Source of the DNA: DATFTF01 sp963825175
GTDB taxonomy: Bacteria; Acidobacteriota; Thermoanaerobaculia; UBA5066; Gp7-AA6
NCBI GenBank assembly: GCA_963825175.1
Contig: CAWGSA010000002.1
Span: 1,736,001 to 1,800,000 of the forward strand
Reading direction: 5' to 3'
DNA length: 64,000 nucleotides
Shown one piece after another: positions 42,894-51,343 of this stretch. The translations under genes and the position numbers were made by a program. The notes beneath the pieces are model-generated. The model worked only from the letters and a program-made list of their open reading frames with translations, made no database searches and had not been told where the DNA came from. Every line of letters begins with the position of its first letter. Within the stretch, counting starts at the first letter, position 1.

Positions 42894-45281
42894 CTACTCG
42901 TTGCGCAGGGCTGTCATCGGGTCGATGCGGGCGGCGCGCAGCGCGGGCAGGAGCGAGGCGGCCAGCGCCGCCGCCGCGAGGATCGCCGCCGCCGCGAGAT
43001 AGGAGGCCGGATCGAGAGAAGGGACTGCGTAGAGGAATCCCGTCAGAGCCCGCGCCGAGAGGGCGGCCAGGGCCAGGCCCGCCCCGAGGCCGAAGAGAAC
43101 CAGGCGAAGGGACCGGCCCAGGAACTCGCGCAGGATCTGCTCGGGGCGGGCGCCGAGGGCCATGCGCAGTCCGACCTCCGACGCGCGCTGCCGCACTGCG
43201 TTGGCGGCCACGCCCGCTGTGCCTATCGAGGCGAGGAGCAGGGCGGCGATCGCGAAGACGGCCCAGAGCTCCATCTGGAAACGCCGGCGCGCGAGGGCGG
43301 CGTCCACGACCTCGGACAGGGGCTTGACGCGTCCGACCGGCAGCAGCGGATCGATCGACGCGACCCGGCTGCGGACCAGCGGCTCGAGCGCGGGCGTGCC
43401 CGGACGCGGGCGAAGGACGATCTCCATCCATCGCTTCCAGGACTGGAGGGACTGGGCGTAGGGCGTGTAGAGCGCGGGGGCGTCGCTCTCCGTGAGCGCA
43501 TCCTGGTGCACGTTCGCCACGACGCCCACGACGGTGATCCACTGCGGCGGGCCCTCCAGTCGAGCCCAGCGGATGCGCTGGCCGATCGGGTTCTGGCCGG
43601 GGAAGAACCGGCTGGCCGTGCTTTCGTTGACGAGACCGACCAGCGGCGCGCCGGCGCGGTCGCGCGGCGTGAAGTCGCGTCCGGCCCGCAGGGGAATTCC
43701 CATCGTGGCGAAGTAGTCGCCCAGCACGCTGCGCGAGGCGAGCTCGGGCTCCTCGCCCACCGGGATCGGCGCTCTTCCGTCGATCACGAAATTGTGAGCG
43801 AGCACGTTGTTCCCGAGCGGGATCTCGCTCACCATCGCCGCGCGCTCGATGGGAGGCTGCGACAGGGCCGCGATCAGCCGTTCCCGGAAGACGGTTTGTT
43901 CCGGGACCTCTCGGTACCGCGCCTCGGGCAGGTCCAGGCGGAACGTGACGGCGCCGGCGACCTGGAAGCCCGGCTGGATCGCCGACAGCGAGACGAGCGT
44001 CCGAACCAGAAGCGCCGAGCCGGTCAGGAGGGCGAAAGCCAGGCCGATCTGGAGAACGACCATCGTCCCGTGCAGGCGCGACGATCCATGAATCGAGCGG
44101 CCGCCCTTCAAGGCGCCGCCGAAATCGACGCGCGAGGCCTTCCATCCCGGAGCGGCGCCGAAGAGAAGGCCGGTCAGGACCGACGCGACGGCCGCAAAGG
44201 CGACGACGCGACCGTCCAGGGCGATCTGGGAGGCTCGAGGAAGCTCCTGCGGGAGTCGGGCGACGAGCAGGTCCTTGAGCCAGCTCGCCGCGAGGAGCCC
44301 CGCGGCGCCGCCCGCGAGAGCCAGCAGGACGCTCTCGGTCAGGAGCTGGCGCACCAGACGGGAACGGCGCGCCCCCAGGGCGGTGCGCAGCGCCATCTCC
44401 GGGCGGCGCCCCGCGGCGCGCGCCAAGAGGAGACTGGCCAGGTTGGCGCAGGCGATCAGGAGGACGAGTCCAACCGCCGCGAGCGCCAGCTCCAGACCCC
44501 GCCGCGACGACGCGACGATCTCGTCTCGCAGCGGCACGAGCGGGAGGGCCAGTCCTTTGTCGGCGTCGGGGTAGGCGCGAGCGAGGCGGGCTGCCGCCGC
44601 GTCGACTTCCTGTTGGGCCCGCGGCCATGCGATGCCGGCGCGAAGGCGCACGACGGCGCGCAGAAGGTGGGCCCCTCGGGCCTGCGCGCCTTCGGCGTAA
44701 GCGACCCGCAGCGGGACGAAGACGTCGGCGCGCCGTTCGGGCAGCTGGAATCCCGGCTCCAGCACGCCGACGACCGTGTAGGGCTGCCCCGCCAGCGTGA
44801 TCGACGCGCCGACGATCGAGCCCTGAGACGCGAACTGCCGCCGCCAGAAATCGAAGGTGAGGACGGCGACCCGCTCGCCCCCGCTGCGATCGTCGGCTTT
44901 CCCGAGCCCGCGGCCGAGCCGCGTCCGGGCGCCCAAGAGCTCGAACAGGTCTCCGGTCACCATGGCGGCATCGACTTTCACCGGCGCTCCCGATCCCGTC
45001 AGATCGAGCGGCCCGAGGGTCGCGGCTCCGGCCTTCTCGATCGAGGGCACTTGCGCGGTGAGATCGGAAAAATCGAGGGCCGAGACGTTGTGCTCGAAGG
45101 CCGCCAGGCGCGCCGGGTGGGGATAGCCCAGCGGCTTCCAGAGCACGGCGTCGACGACGGAGAACACCGCGGCATTGGTTCCGATGCCGAGCGCGAGCGT
45201 CAGGATCGCGGTCGCGGCGAACCCCGGGTTCTTGGCCAGCGTTCGCAAGGCGTATCGGAGATCGTGTCCGAGTCCGCTCAT
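42894..45281 (-). CDS. ADOP-type ABC permease 7
   Basis: The shortest full-length member (795 residues), starting MSGLGHDLRYALRTLAKNPGF at ATG 45281. FtsX core LLIACANLASLLLARAAG, second-unit start LHGTMVVLQIGLAFALLTG and C-terminus ALRAARIDPMTALRNE, nearly identical to that of permease 6, suggesting that these two are recent relatives or exchanged their 3' ends. Ten bases separate it from permease 6. A deleted permease remnant lies 49 bases upstream. Confidence 0.9.
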   Translation of the reverse strand: MSGLGHDLRYALRTLAKNPGFAATAILTLALGIGTNAAVFSVVDAVLWKPLGYPHPARLAAFEHNVSALDFSDLTAQVPSIEKAGAATLGPLDLTGSGAPVKVDAAMVTGDLFELLGARTRLGRGLGKADDRSGGERVAVLTFDFWRRQFASQGSIVGASITLAGQPYTVVGVLEPGFQLPERRADVFVPLRVAYAEGAQARGAHLLRAVVRLRAGIAWPRAQQEVDAAAARLARAYPDADKGLALPLVPLRDEIVASSRRGLELALAAVGLVLLIACANLASLLLARAAGRRPEMALRTALGARRSRLVRQLLTESVLLALAGGAAGLLAASWLKDLLVARLPQELPRASQIALDGRVVAFAAVASVLTGLLFGAAPGWKASRVDFGGALKGGRSIHGSSRLHGTMVVLQIGLAFALLTGSALLVRTLVSLSAIQPGFQVAGAVTFRLDLPEARYREVPEQTVFRERLIAALSQPPIERAAMVSEIPLGNNVLAHNFVIDGRAPIPVGEEPELASRSVLGDYFATMGIPLRAGRDFTPRDRAGAPLVGLVNESTASRFFPGQNPIGQRIRWARLEGPPQWITVVGVVANVHQDALTESDAPALYTPYAQSLQSWKRWMEIVLRPRPGTPALEPLVRSRVASIDPLLPVGRVKPLSEVVDAALARRRFQMELWAVFAIAALLLASIGTAGVAANAVRQRASEVGLRMALGARPEQILREFLGRSLRLVLFGLGAGLALAALSARALTGFLYAVPSLDPASYLAAAAILAAAALAASLLPALRAARIDPMTALRNE

Positions 45282-45330
45282 ACCTCTACCTCCAGGGCGT
45301 CTGCCCGTGTCACGGTTCGCCGCACCGCGG

Positions 45331-45408
45331 TCATGAAGCCTTCAAGGCCGCGATCGGCCTCGCGAGAATCCGAACGGCGTAGCGGAGGTCCTGCAGCACG
45401 TCGCGCAT
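45331..45408 (-). pseudogene. Ghost ADOP permease: N- and C-terminal ends fused
   Basis: An in-frame 25-codon ORF. Its first 16 residues, MRDVLQDLRYAVRILA, are the ADOP N-terminal signature, and its last residues, PIAALKAS, match the ADOP C-terminal DPIxALRxE. About 780 residues that should lie between are missing. The ATG overlaps the stop of permease 8 by one base (TGATG), the spacing expected for a coupled permease gene. I read it as an internal deletion remnant rather than a functional peptide. Confidence 0.7.
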
Positions 45409-47900
45409 CACTCGTGTCTCAGGGCTACGATCGGATCGACACGGGCGGCGCGGCGCGCCGGCAACGCGCTCGCCGCCAGCGCGATCAGCAGGAGCAATCC
45501 CGCGATCAGGCCGAAGACTCCGGGGTCGGTCGGAGTCACCGCGAAGAGCAGAGAACGCAGGAGGCGCGCCGCGGCCAGGGCTCCCGCGCCGCCGATCAGA
45601 AGGCCGGCCCCGGCCAGGCGCAGCCCGCGGCGCAGCACCATGGCGGTGATGTCGCCGGGCAGGGCGCCGAGCGCCAGCCGGATCCCGAAGCTGCGGATCT
45701 CCTGGGAGACCGCGTAGGACAGGACTCCATAGATGCCGAGCCCGGCCAGAACCAGCGCCAGGCAGGCCATGGCTCCGAGCAGCATCGCCTCCAGGCGCGG
45801 CTGGGCGACGGATTCGCCGAGCAGCGATTCCATGCTGGCGATGCTCGAGACCGGTTCCTCCGGATCGACGCGGCGCACCTGCTCGCGCAGGGCGCCCGCC
45901 AGAGCCAGGGGATCGCCCCCGCTGCGAACGACCAGGAACATGGTCATGTCCCCCTCCGCGCCCTGCGCATACGGGACATAGACCAGGGGTTCGGGCCCGC
46001 GCGCCGGACCGCCGTACAGCGCGTCGTCGGCCACGCCGACCACGGTGAACTTCTCCGGACCGGCGTAGCCCGGCGGAAGCGTCCCCGCCGGCACCAGGTC
46101 GGAAGGAGGATTGACGGAGAGGATCCTGCCGATCGGGTTCTGCCCCTTCCAGTAGCGGCGAACGAGCTCGGCATTGACGATGGCGACCAGCGGGCCGTCG
46201 AGAGTGTCGGCGCGCCCGAAGGCGCGTCCGCGAAGGATGCGGATCCCCGCGGCGCGGAAGTAGTCTCCGGCCACGACCCGGTACTGAATCGGCGGAAGGT
46301 CCGAGAGGCTCGCGGGCCGCGGCCGGTCATAGAGAACCACGTTCTTGCCCCAGGTCTCGCCGGCCAGCGGGAGGCTCGAGACCGCTCCGGCCGCGCGCGC
46401 TGCCGGAAGCGCCGCGAGGCGCCCGATCGCCGCGTCCAGGAAGCGCGCGGCCGCGGCGTAGGCGCGCGGCGAGAATCGGCGCTCCAGATCGTGATCGACG
46501 TACTTGCGCGGAGAGAGGTGGATCTGGGCGGTCAGCGCGTGCGCCGGCTCGAAGCCCAGATGCACGCCGAGGAGGCGGTGGAGGCTCTTGACGAGGAGCC
46601 CGGCGCCGGCGAGCAGCACCAGGGAAAGAGCGACCTCGCCGACGACCAGCGTCCCCCGAAGCCGGTGGCGCTCGACTCCGGCGGTGGCGCGGTTCACGTC
46701 GCCGAGCACGCTCCCACGGGCGGCCCCCGCGCAGCGCAGGGCCGGAGCCAGCTCGAAGAGAAGGCCGGTGACAACCGACAGTGTCAGCGTGAAGGCGAGC
46801 GCGATCGGATCGAGCCGGACCTCTTCGGCCCGGGGCAGGATCGCCGCTCCGATCCCGCGCGCCGCGGCGAGGCCCCAGGATGCCAGCAGCAGGCCGGCGG
46901 CGCCGCCGAGGGCGGCCAGCACCAGGCCTTCGGTGAAGAACTGGCGCAGCAGCCTGCCCCGCCGCGCCCCGAGCGCCGTTCGAACGGCGACCTCGCGCCG
47001 CCGGCCGACCGCTCGCGCGAGGAGGAGGCTGGCCACGTTGGCGCAGGCGATTGCCAGGAGCAGCGCCACCGCTCCCATCAACACGAGAAGGGCCGGACGC
47101 GCCGCGCCCACCAGCGCCTCCCGCAGCGGCGTGATCGCGACACCCAGTCCTTTGTTCTCCGGGTGGTCGCGCTCGATGGCGCGCATGATGGCGTCCAGGT
47201 CGGCCAGGGCGCGGGCCCGCCTGACGCCGGGTTTGACCCGGCCGAGCATGGTCAGGAAGTAGTTGTTGCGCGTATTGCGGTTGTCGCCGGGCGCGAAGGC
47301 CATCGGCGTGAAGAGCTCGGCCTCGATGCCGGTCAGGGCGAAACCCGGCGGCGCGATCCCCACCACGGCGTACGGCTCGCCGTTGAACCGGATCGCGGCG
47401 CCGACCGCCGCGCGATCGGCTCCGAAGCGCCGCCGCCACAGCCCGTCGGAGAGAATCGCCACGCGGTGCGCGCCCCAGCGCTCGTCGCCGGCAACGAAGT
47501 CGCGGCCGGCCGCGGGGGCGACGCCGAGCGTCGCGAAGAAGTTCGACGACACCGTCAGGGCGCGTACGCGCTCGGGCTCTCCCTGGCCGCCCAGGTTGGC
47601 CGACCGCGAATAGAACGCCGCGAGCTGGTCGAACGTCGCGTTGCCGGCGCGCAGCAGGCCGTAGTCGGGCGGGGAAGTGGACCAGGTCTGGCCGGTCGTC
47701 CTCTTGATCGTCTGCGCCATCACCAGCCGTTCCGGCGCGCGGAAGGGAAGCGGGCGCAGGAGAACCGATTCGGTCACGCTGAAGATCGCGGTGTTGGCGC
47801 CGATCCCCAGGGCCAGGGTCAGAACGATGACCGCCGTAAAGCCCGGGCTCCGGGCCAGCATGCGCAGCGCGTAGCGCAGGTCCTGGATCGCGGAATTCAT
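45408..47900 (-). CDS. ADOP-type ABC permease 8
   Basis: An 830-residue permease. ATG 47900 (MNSAIQDLRYALRMLARSPG) is preceded by AGGAG; the longer open frame to 47957 lacks family similarity. FtsX core LLLAIACANVASLLLARAVG, second-unit start LRGTLVVGEVALSLVLLAG, C-terminus ARRAARVDPIVALRHE. It is the first permease after the second ATPase gene, with a 90-base spacer that carries the ACAATA palindrome, so it may have its own promoter. Confidence 0.9.
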   Translation of the reverse strand: MNSAIQDLRYALRMLARSPGFTAVIVLTLALGIGANTAIFSVTESVLLRPLPFRAPERLVMAQTIKRTTGQTWSTSPPDYGLLRAGNATFDQLAAFYSRSANLGGQGEPERVRALTVSSNFFATLGVAPAAGRDFVAGDERWGAHRVAILSDGLWRRRFGADRAAVGAAIRFNGEPYAVVGIAPPGFALTGIEAELFTPMAFAPGDNRNTRNNYFLTMLGRVKPGVRRARALADLDAIMRAIERDHPENKGLGVAITPLREALVGAARPALLVLMGAVALLLAIACANVASLLLARAVGRRREVAVRTALGARRGRLLRQFFTEGLVLAALGGAAGLLLASWGLAAARGIGAAILPRAEEVRLDPIALAFTLTLSVVTGLLFELAPALRCAGAARGSVLGDVNRATAGVERHRLRGTLVVGEVALSLVLLAGAGLLVKSLHRLLGVHLGFEPAHALTAQIHLSPRKYVDHDLERRFSPRAYAAAARFLDAAIGRLAALPAARAAGAVSSLPLAGETWGKNVVLYDRPRPASLSDLPPIQYRVVAGDYFRAAGIRILRGRAFGRADTLDGPLVAIVNAELVRRYWKGQNPIGRILSVNPPSDLVPAGTLPPGYAGPEKFTVVGVADDALYGGPARGPEPLVYVPYAQGAEGDMTMFLVVRSGGDPLALAGALREQVRRVDPEEPVSSIASMESLLGESVAQPRLEAMLLGAMACLALVLAGLGIYGVLSYAVSQEIRSFGIRLALGALPGDITAMVLRRGLRLAGAGLLIGGAGALAAARLLRSLLFAVTPTDPGVFGLIAGLLLLIALAASALPARRAARVDPIVALRHE

Positions 47901-47953
47901 GGCTGTTTCTCCTGCTCGATCATTCGGCCCTCGATGCCCGGCCGGAAGAGAAA

Positions 47954-47969
47954 ACAATACATATATTGT
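47954..47969. promoter_or_regulatory. 16-bp palindrome ACAATA-CATA-TATTGT
   Basis: A perfect 6-4-6 dyad, 54 bases upstream of the permease 8 start codon and 22 bases after the ATPase stop. It matches the dyads at 2734-2749 and 51157-51172 (consensus ACAATANNTATATTGT), in the only AT-rich stretch of this part of the array. Confidence 0.5.
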
Positions 47970-47990
47970 CGAGCCGGCGGCCCGCGGCGC

Positions 47991-48695
47991 TCAGACCGCC
48001 GCTCCGGCGCCGATCCGGTCGGTCACCTTCGCGTCGCCTTCGATCCATCCGTCGCGCAGGCGCACGATCCGCTCGCCGTACCGGGCGTTCTCCTCCGAGT
48101 GGGTGACCTGGACGATGGTGGTGCCTTCCTCGTTCAACTTCTGGAAGAGGCGCATGATCTCGCGCCCCTGGTCGGAGTGGAGGTTGCCGGTCGGCTCGTC
48201 GGCCAGGAGGAGCCTGGGCTTGGCGATGAGCGCGCGGGCCACGCCGACGAGCTGCTGCTGACCGCCGGAGAGCTGGTTGGGAAAGAGATCCTTCTTTCCG
48301 ACGATCTGAAAGCGGTCCAGGGTGTCGGCCACCAGGGCGGCGCGCTGCGAGCTCTTGACGTTGCGGTAGGAGAGGGGGATGTCCAGGTTCTCGGCGACGG
48401 TCAGGTTGTCCAGCAGGTGGTACTGCTGGAACACGAAGCCCACGTACTTCTTGTTGAGCTCGATCCGGTCCTTGGGCTTCATGGCGTGCACGGTGTGCTC
48501 GAGGAAGCGGAACTCGCCGGACCAGGAGTGGTCCAGCATTCCCAGGATCGCCAGCAGCGTCGACTTGCCCGCGCCCGACGGCCCCATGACCGTGACGAAT
48601 TGGCCTTCCTCGACCTTGAGCTCGATCCGGCGCAGGACAAATGTCTCGCCCGCCCGGGTTCGGAAGGACTTTTCCAGATTGGTCAGGTCGATCAT
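47991..48695 (-). CDS. ABC transporter ATP-binding protein (MacB/LolD-like), within the array
   Basis: A 234-residue ATPase from ATG 48695 (MIDLTNLEKSFRT), chosen because GGGGGA lies just upstream; an in-frame ATG at 48710 overlaps the permease 9 stop (ATGA). Walker A GPSGAGKS, Q-loop FVFQQYHLL, ABC signature LSGGQQQ, Walker B LLLADEPTGN and a switch histidine in VTHSEENARYG are all intact. It is of the MacB/LolD export subfamily. Lying between permeases 9 and 8 with no ATPase domain in either, it presumably energises one or more ADOPs. Confidence 0.93.
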   Translation of the reverse strand: MIDLTNLEKSFRTRAGETFVLRRIELKVEEGQFVTVMGPSGAGKSTLLAILGMLDHSWSGEFRFLEHTVHAMKPKDRIELNKKYVGFVFQQYHLLDNLTVAENLDIPLSYRNVKSSQRAALVADTLDRFQIVGKKDLFPNQLSGGQQQLVGVARALIAKPRLLLADEPTGNLHSDQGREIMRLFQKLNEEGTTIVQVTHSEENARYGERIVRLRDGWIEGDAKVTDRIGAGAAV

Positions 48696-48706
48696 CGGTT
48701 CCCCCT

Positions 48707-51127
48707 TCATTCGGACCGCAGGACTTCCATCGGACGGATGCGCGCCGCCCGGCGGGCCGGGAGCGTCGTGCCGGCGAGCGTGATCGCCGACAAGAGCAGG
48801 GCAGCGCCCGCGAGAACGGCCGGATCGCCTGCCGAGACGTCATAGAGGAGCGCCGACAGCATCCGCGTCAGCGCGAGCGACAGGGCCGCTCCGGCCGCCA
48901 GACCCCAGGCCAACCGGATCGCGGTCTCGCGAATCACCAGCCGCGTGACGTCGGGCGTGCGCGCGCCGAGCGCCAGGCGCACCGCGATCTCGCGCCGCCG
49001 CTGGCTGACCGAGTAGGCGGCGAGCGCGGTGGTCCCGAGCGCCGTCAAGCCGAGCGACAGCGCGGCGAAGGCGCTCATCAGGAGCGCCGCCAACCGGCGC
49101 CCGCCGAGCGAGTCCGAGACGACTTTCGTCAGGGGTTCGGGGGCGTAGACGGGCAGGCTCGGATCGAGGTCCGCGATGACGCTGCGGATGCCCGCCTGGA
49201 TCGCCTCGGCGGAGGCCGACGAGCGCACGGCGAGCGCGACCGTCGGCGGCGTCGGCTCGGCCTGCGCGACCGGGACGTAGAGGGCCGGTCGTGGCTCGCG
49301 CTCGAGATCGTCCTGGCGGACGTCGCCGGCGACGCCCACGATCGTCCTCCAGGAGCCCGGATGCGAAGCCGCCCAGCGAACCCGCCGTCCGACCGTGGAG
49401 CGCCCGGCGAAGAAACGCTCGGCAAACCGGCGGCTCACGACCGCGACGAGCGGAGATCCGGCGACGTCCCCCGCCGAGAACGATCGGCCGTTCTCGATCG
49501 GTATGTGCATCGCCGAGAAATAGCCGGGCGTCGCCGCGAGCAGGTCGGCCTCGAAGGAGACGCCCGCGGAGGCACCCGAGAGACCCTCGAGATCGACCCG
49601 TCGGGAGGGCGAACCGGTGAGAGGAAGGTCCGTCACCGCGCCGCACGCGGCCACCCCGGGAAGAGGCGCGATCCGGCGCAGCATCTCCGAGAGGAAGATC
49701 CCCGCGCGCGCGGAATCCGGCCCGGCGGGCAAGGCGACCTGCACGGTCTGGACGCCCTCCGCCGCGAAGCCTCCGGGGACGCCCAGGAGCCGGCGCATGC
49801 TCTCGAGCAGGAGACAAGAGCCCGAGAGGACGACCATGGCGACGGCGATCTGAGCCACCACGAAGACGCTGCGCGCGCGCCGGCCTCGCCGGTCGCCCGC
49901 CGAGCGCGAGGAGCCTTCCCGAAGCGCGCGGGCCGGGTCGGATCCGGACCATCGCAGGAGCGGAGTGAGCCCCAGCAGAATCCCGCAGGCCGCCGCGACC
50001 GCCGCCGCGTAGAGCGCGACGGTCGCGTCGGTCCGCACGTTCGCCTCGGCCGGGATGTAGCCGTAGGGGATGAGCGAGAGCAGAGCCGGGGTTGCCGCGG
50101 CCGCGAGCGCGAGACCGAGCGCCCCGCCGGGGACGGCGATGAGCATTCCGTCCAGCAGAAAAAGATGCACGATCCGGGCTCGTCCGGCCCCCAGGGATTG
50201 GCGCACGGCGATCTCGTGGTCGCGGGCCGTGGAGCGTGCGAGCAGCAGATTGGCCACGTTGACGGCGGCGACCAGCAACGCCAGCCCCGCCGCCGCGGCG
50301 AGAGCGAACAAGGCGGGCTCGACGTCGCGCAGGACCTCGCGCTTCATCAGCTTCACACCGAAATGCGAGCCGGCGTACTCGGGAACGTCGCTGCCGTACT
50401 CGCGTTCCCACCGCCGCGCGAGCCCGTCCAGCGCCGACGCGGCCCGCTCCGGCGTGACGCCCGGAGCCAGGCGGGCCTCGATCACGAGGTGGCGCGCCTG
50501 CCGATCGGTCGCTGCTCGGTCGAGCCGGAGCGGAAAATAGAGGAGCGCGCCCCAGAACACGAAACGGCGCGGCATCACGCCCAGGACGCTATAGCGCTCT
50601 CCTTCGACCTCGATAGACTTGCCGACGATCGCCGGATCGGCGGCGTAACGGTCCTGCCAGAGGCGGTAGGAAAGAACGACGACACGCGGCCCCCCGGGAA
50701 CGTCCTCCGCGCTCGTGTAGACGCGCCCGATTTGGGGCGCGACGCCGAGCAACGCGAAGGCCGAGGCGGTCAGCGCCCCCCCGTGCACCCTCTCGGGACG
50801 GCCGTTCTCGGTCAGGTTGACGTCGCGCGCGTCCCCAGCCAGGGTGCGCTCGAAGAGGTCGGTCCGGGCTTGGACGTCCAGGACCTCGGGCGCCGAGAAG
50901 GGGACGAATTGATTCTGAGAAAGCCCGGAGAAGGTGCGACGGAGCGTGACGAACCGGTCCTCCGCGGTGTAGGGCCAGGGCTCGAGGATGGCCCCGTGCA
51001 CGACGCTGAAGATCGCCGTGCTCGCTCCGACGCCGAGCGCGAGCGTCGCGATGGCGACGCCGACGAGGCCCGGGCTCTTGCGGAGCGCGCGTGAGGCGGA
51101 CGCGAGATCCTGAGCGAAGGCGCTCAC
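48707..51127 (-). CDS. ADOP-type ABC permease 9
   Basis: An 806-residue permease starting at GTG 51127 (VSAFAQDLASASRALRKSPGL). Its N-terminal signature is the most divergent of the set (DLASASRALRK), and the C-terminus ARRAARIRPMEVLRSE has RIRP for RIDP. The first FtsX core reads LLVAAVNVANLLLARSTA. The start GTGA overlaps the stop of a small upstream frame, and its own stop overlaps the upstream of the ATPase gene (ATGA), so translation from here to the ATPase is tightly coupled. This pair may be an older ATPase-permease unit around which others were added. Confidence 0.9.
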   Translation of the reverse strand: MSAFAQDLASASRALRKSPGLVGVAIATLALGVGASTAIFSVVHGAILEPWPYTAEDRFVTLRRTFSGLSQNQFVPFSAPEVLDVQARTDLFERTLAGDARDVNLTENGRPERVHGGALTASAFALLGVAPQIGRVYTSAEDVPGGPRVVVLSYRLWQDRYAADPAIVGKSIEVEGERYSVLGVMPRRFVFWGALLYFPLRLDRAATDRQARHLVIEARLAPGVTPERAASALDGLARRWEREYGSDVPEYAGSHFGVKLMKREVLRDVEPALFALAAAAGLALLVAAVNVANLLLARSTARDHEIAVRQSLGAGRARIVHLFLLDGMLIAVPGGALGLALAAAATPALLSLIPYGYIPAEANVRTDATVALYAAAVAAACGILLGLTPLLRWSGSDPARALREGSSRSAGDRRGRRARSVFVVAQIAVAMVVLSGSCLLLESMRRLLGVPGGFAAEGVQTVQVALPAGPDSARAGIFLSEMLRRIAPLPGVAACGAVTDLPLTGSPSRRVDLEGLSGASAGVSFEADLLAATPGYFSAMHIPIENGRSFSAGDVAGSPLVAVVSRRFAERFFAGRSTVGRRVRWAASHPGSWRTIVGVAGDVRQDDLEREPRPALYVPVAQAEPTPPTVALAVRSSASAEAIQAGIRSVIADLDPSLPVYAPEPLTKVVSDSLGGRRLAALLMSAFAALSLGLTALGTTALAAYSVSQRRREIAVRLALGARTPDVTRLVIRETAIRLAWGLAAGAALSLALTRMLSALLYDVSAGDPAVLAGAALLLSAITLAGTTLPARRAARIRPMEVLRSE

Positions 51128-51339
51128 GCCGCCCTCCCGCGGGGCGGGCGCCGGGGACAATATATAAATTGTGACGGCGTTTGCTTCATCGCGTAGCCTT
51201 CGTTGCGCAGAGACACGCCGCGCGCGGCAGGATGCGTCCGTCCGCCGACGTCAGGAGCTGGACGGTCCAGAGCCCGGTCAGCCAGCTCGGGTGTCAGGAC
51301 GAGAGCCCCGTGGCGCAGATCCAGCAGCAGACCGTTCAC
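51124..51339 (-). pseudogene. Possible ghost permease (ADOP N-terminus only)
   Basis: A 71-codon frame from GTG 51339, four bases after the stop of permease 10. Its first residues, MNGLLLDLRHGALVL, resemble the ADOP N-terminal signature (DLRYGLRVL); the rest has no permease similarity, and the frame ends in a GTGA overlap with permease 9. Position and start fit a decayed permease gene. The evidence is weaker than for the other ghosts; a short unrelated peptide or chance frame is possible. Confidence 0.35.
51157..51172. promoter_or_regulatory. 16-bp near-palindrome ACAATA-TATA-AATTGT
   Basis: A 6-4-6 dyad with one mismatch, 30 bases upstream of the permease 9 start codon. It shares the consensus of the sites at 2734-2749 and 47954-47969. 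Confidence 0.45.
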
Positions 51340-51343
51340 GTGC

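Noticed and set aside
42666..48845. A very long open frame (about 2059 codons) on the + strand, antisense to permeases 6 to 9 and the ATPase
   Set aside because: GC-rich codon bias on the - strand leaves few stops in the antisense frame. The translation is rich in R, Q, G and E with no domain, and every - strand gene beneath it has clear family motifs.
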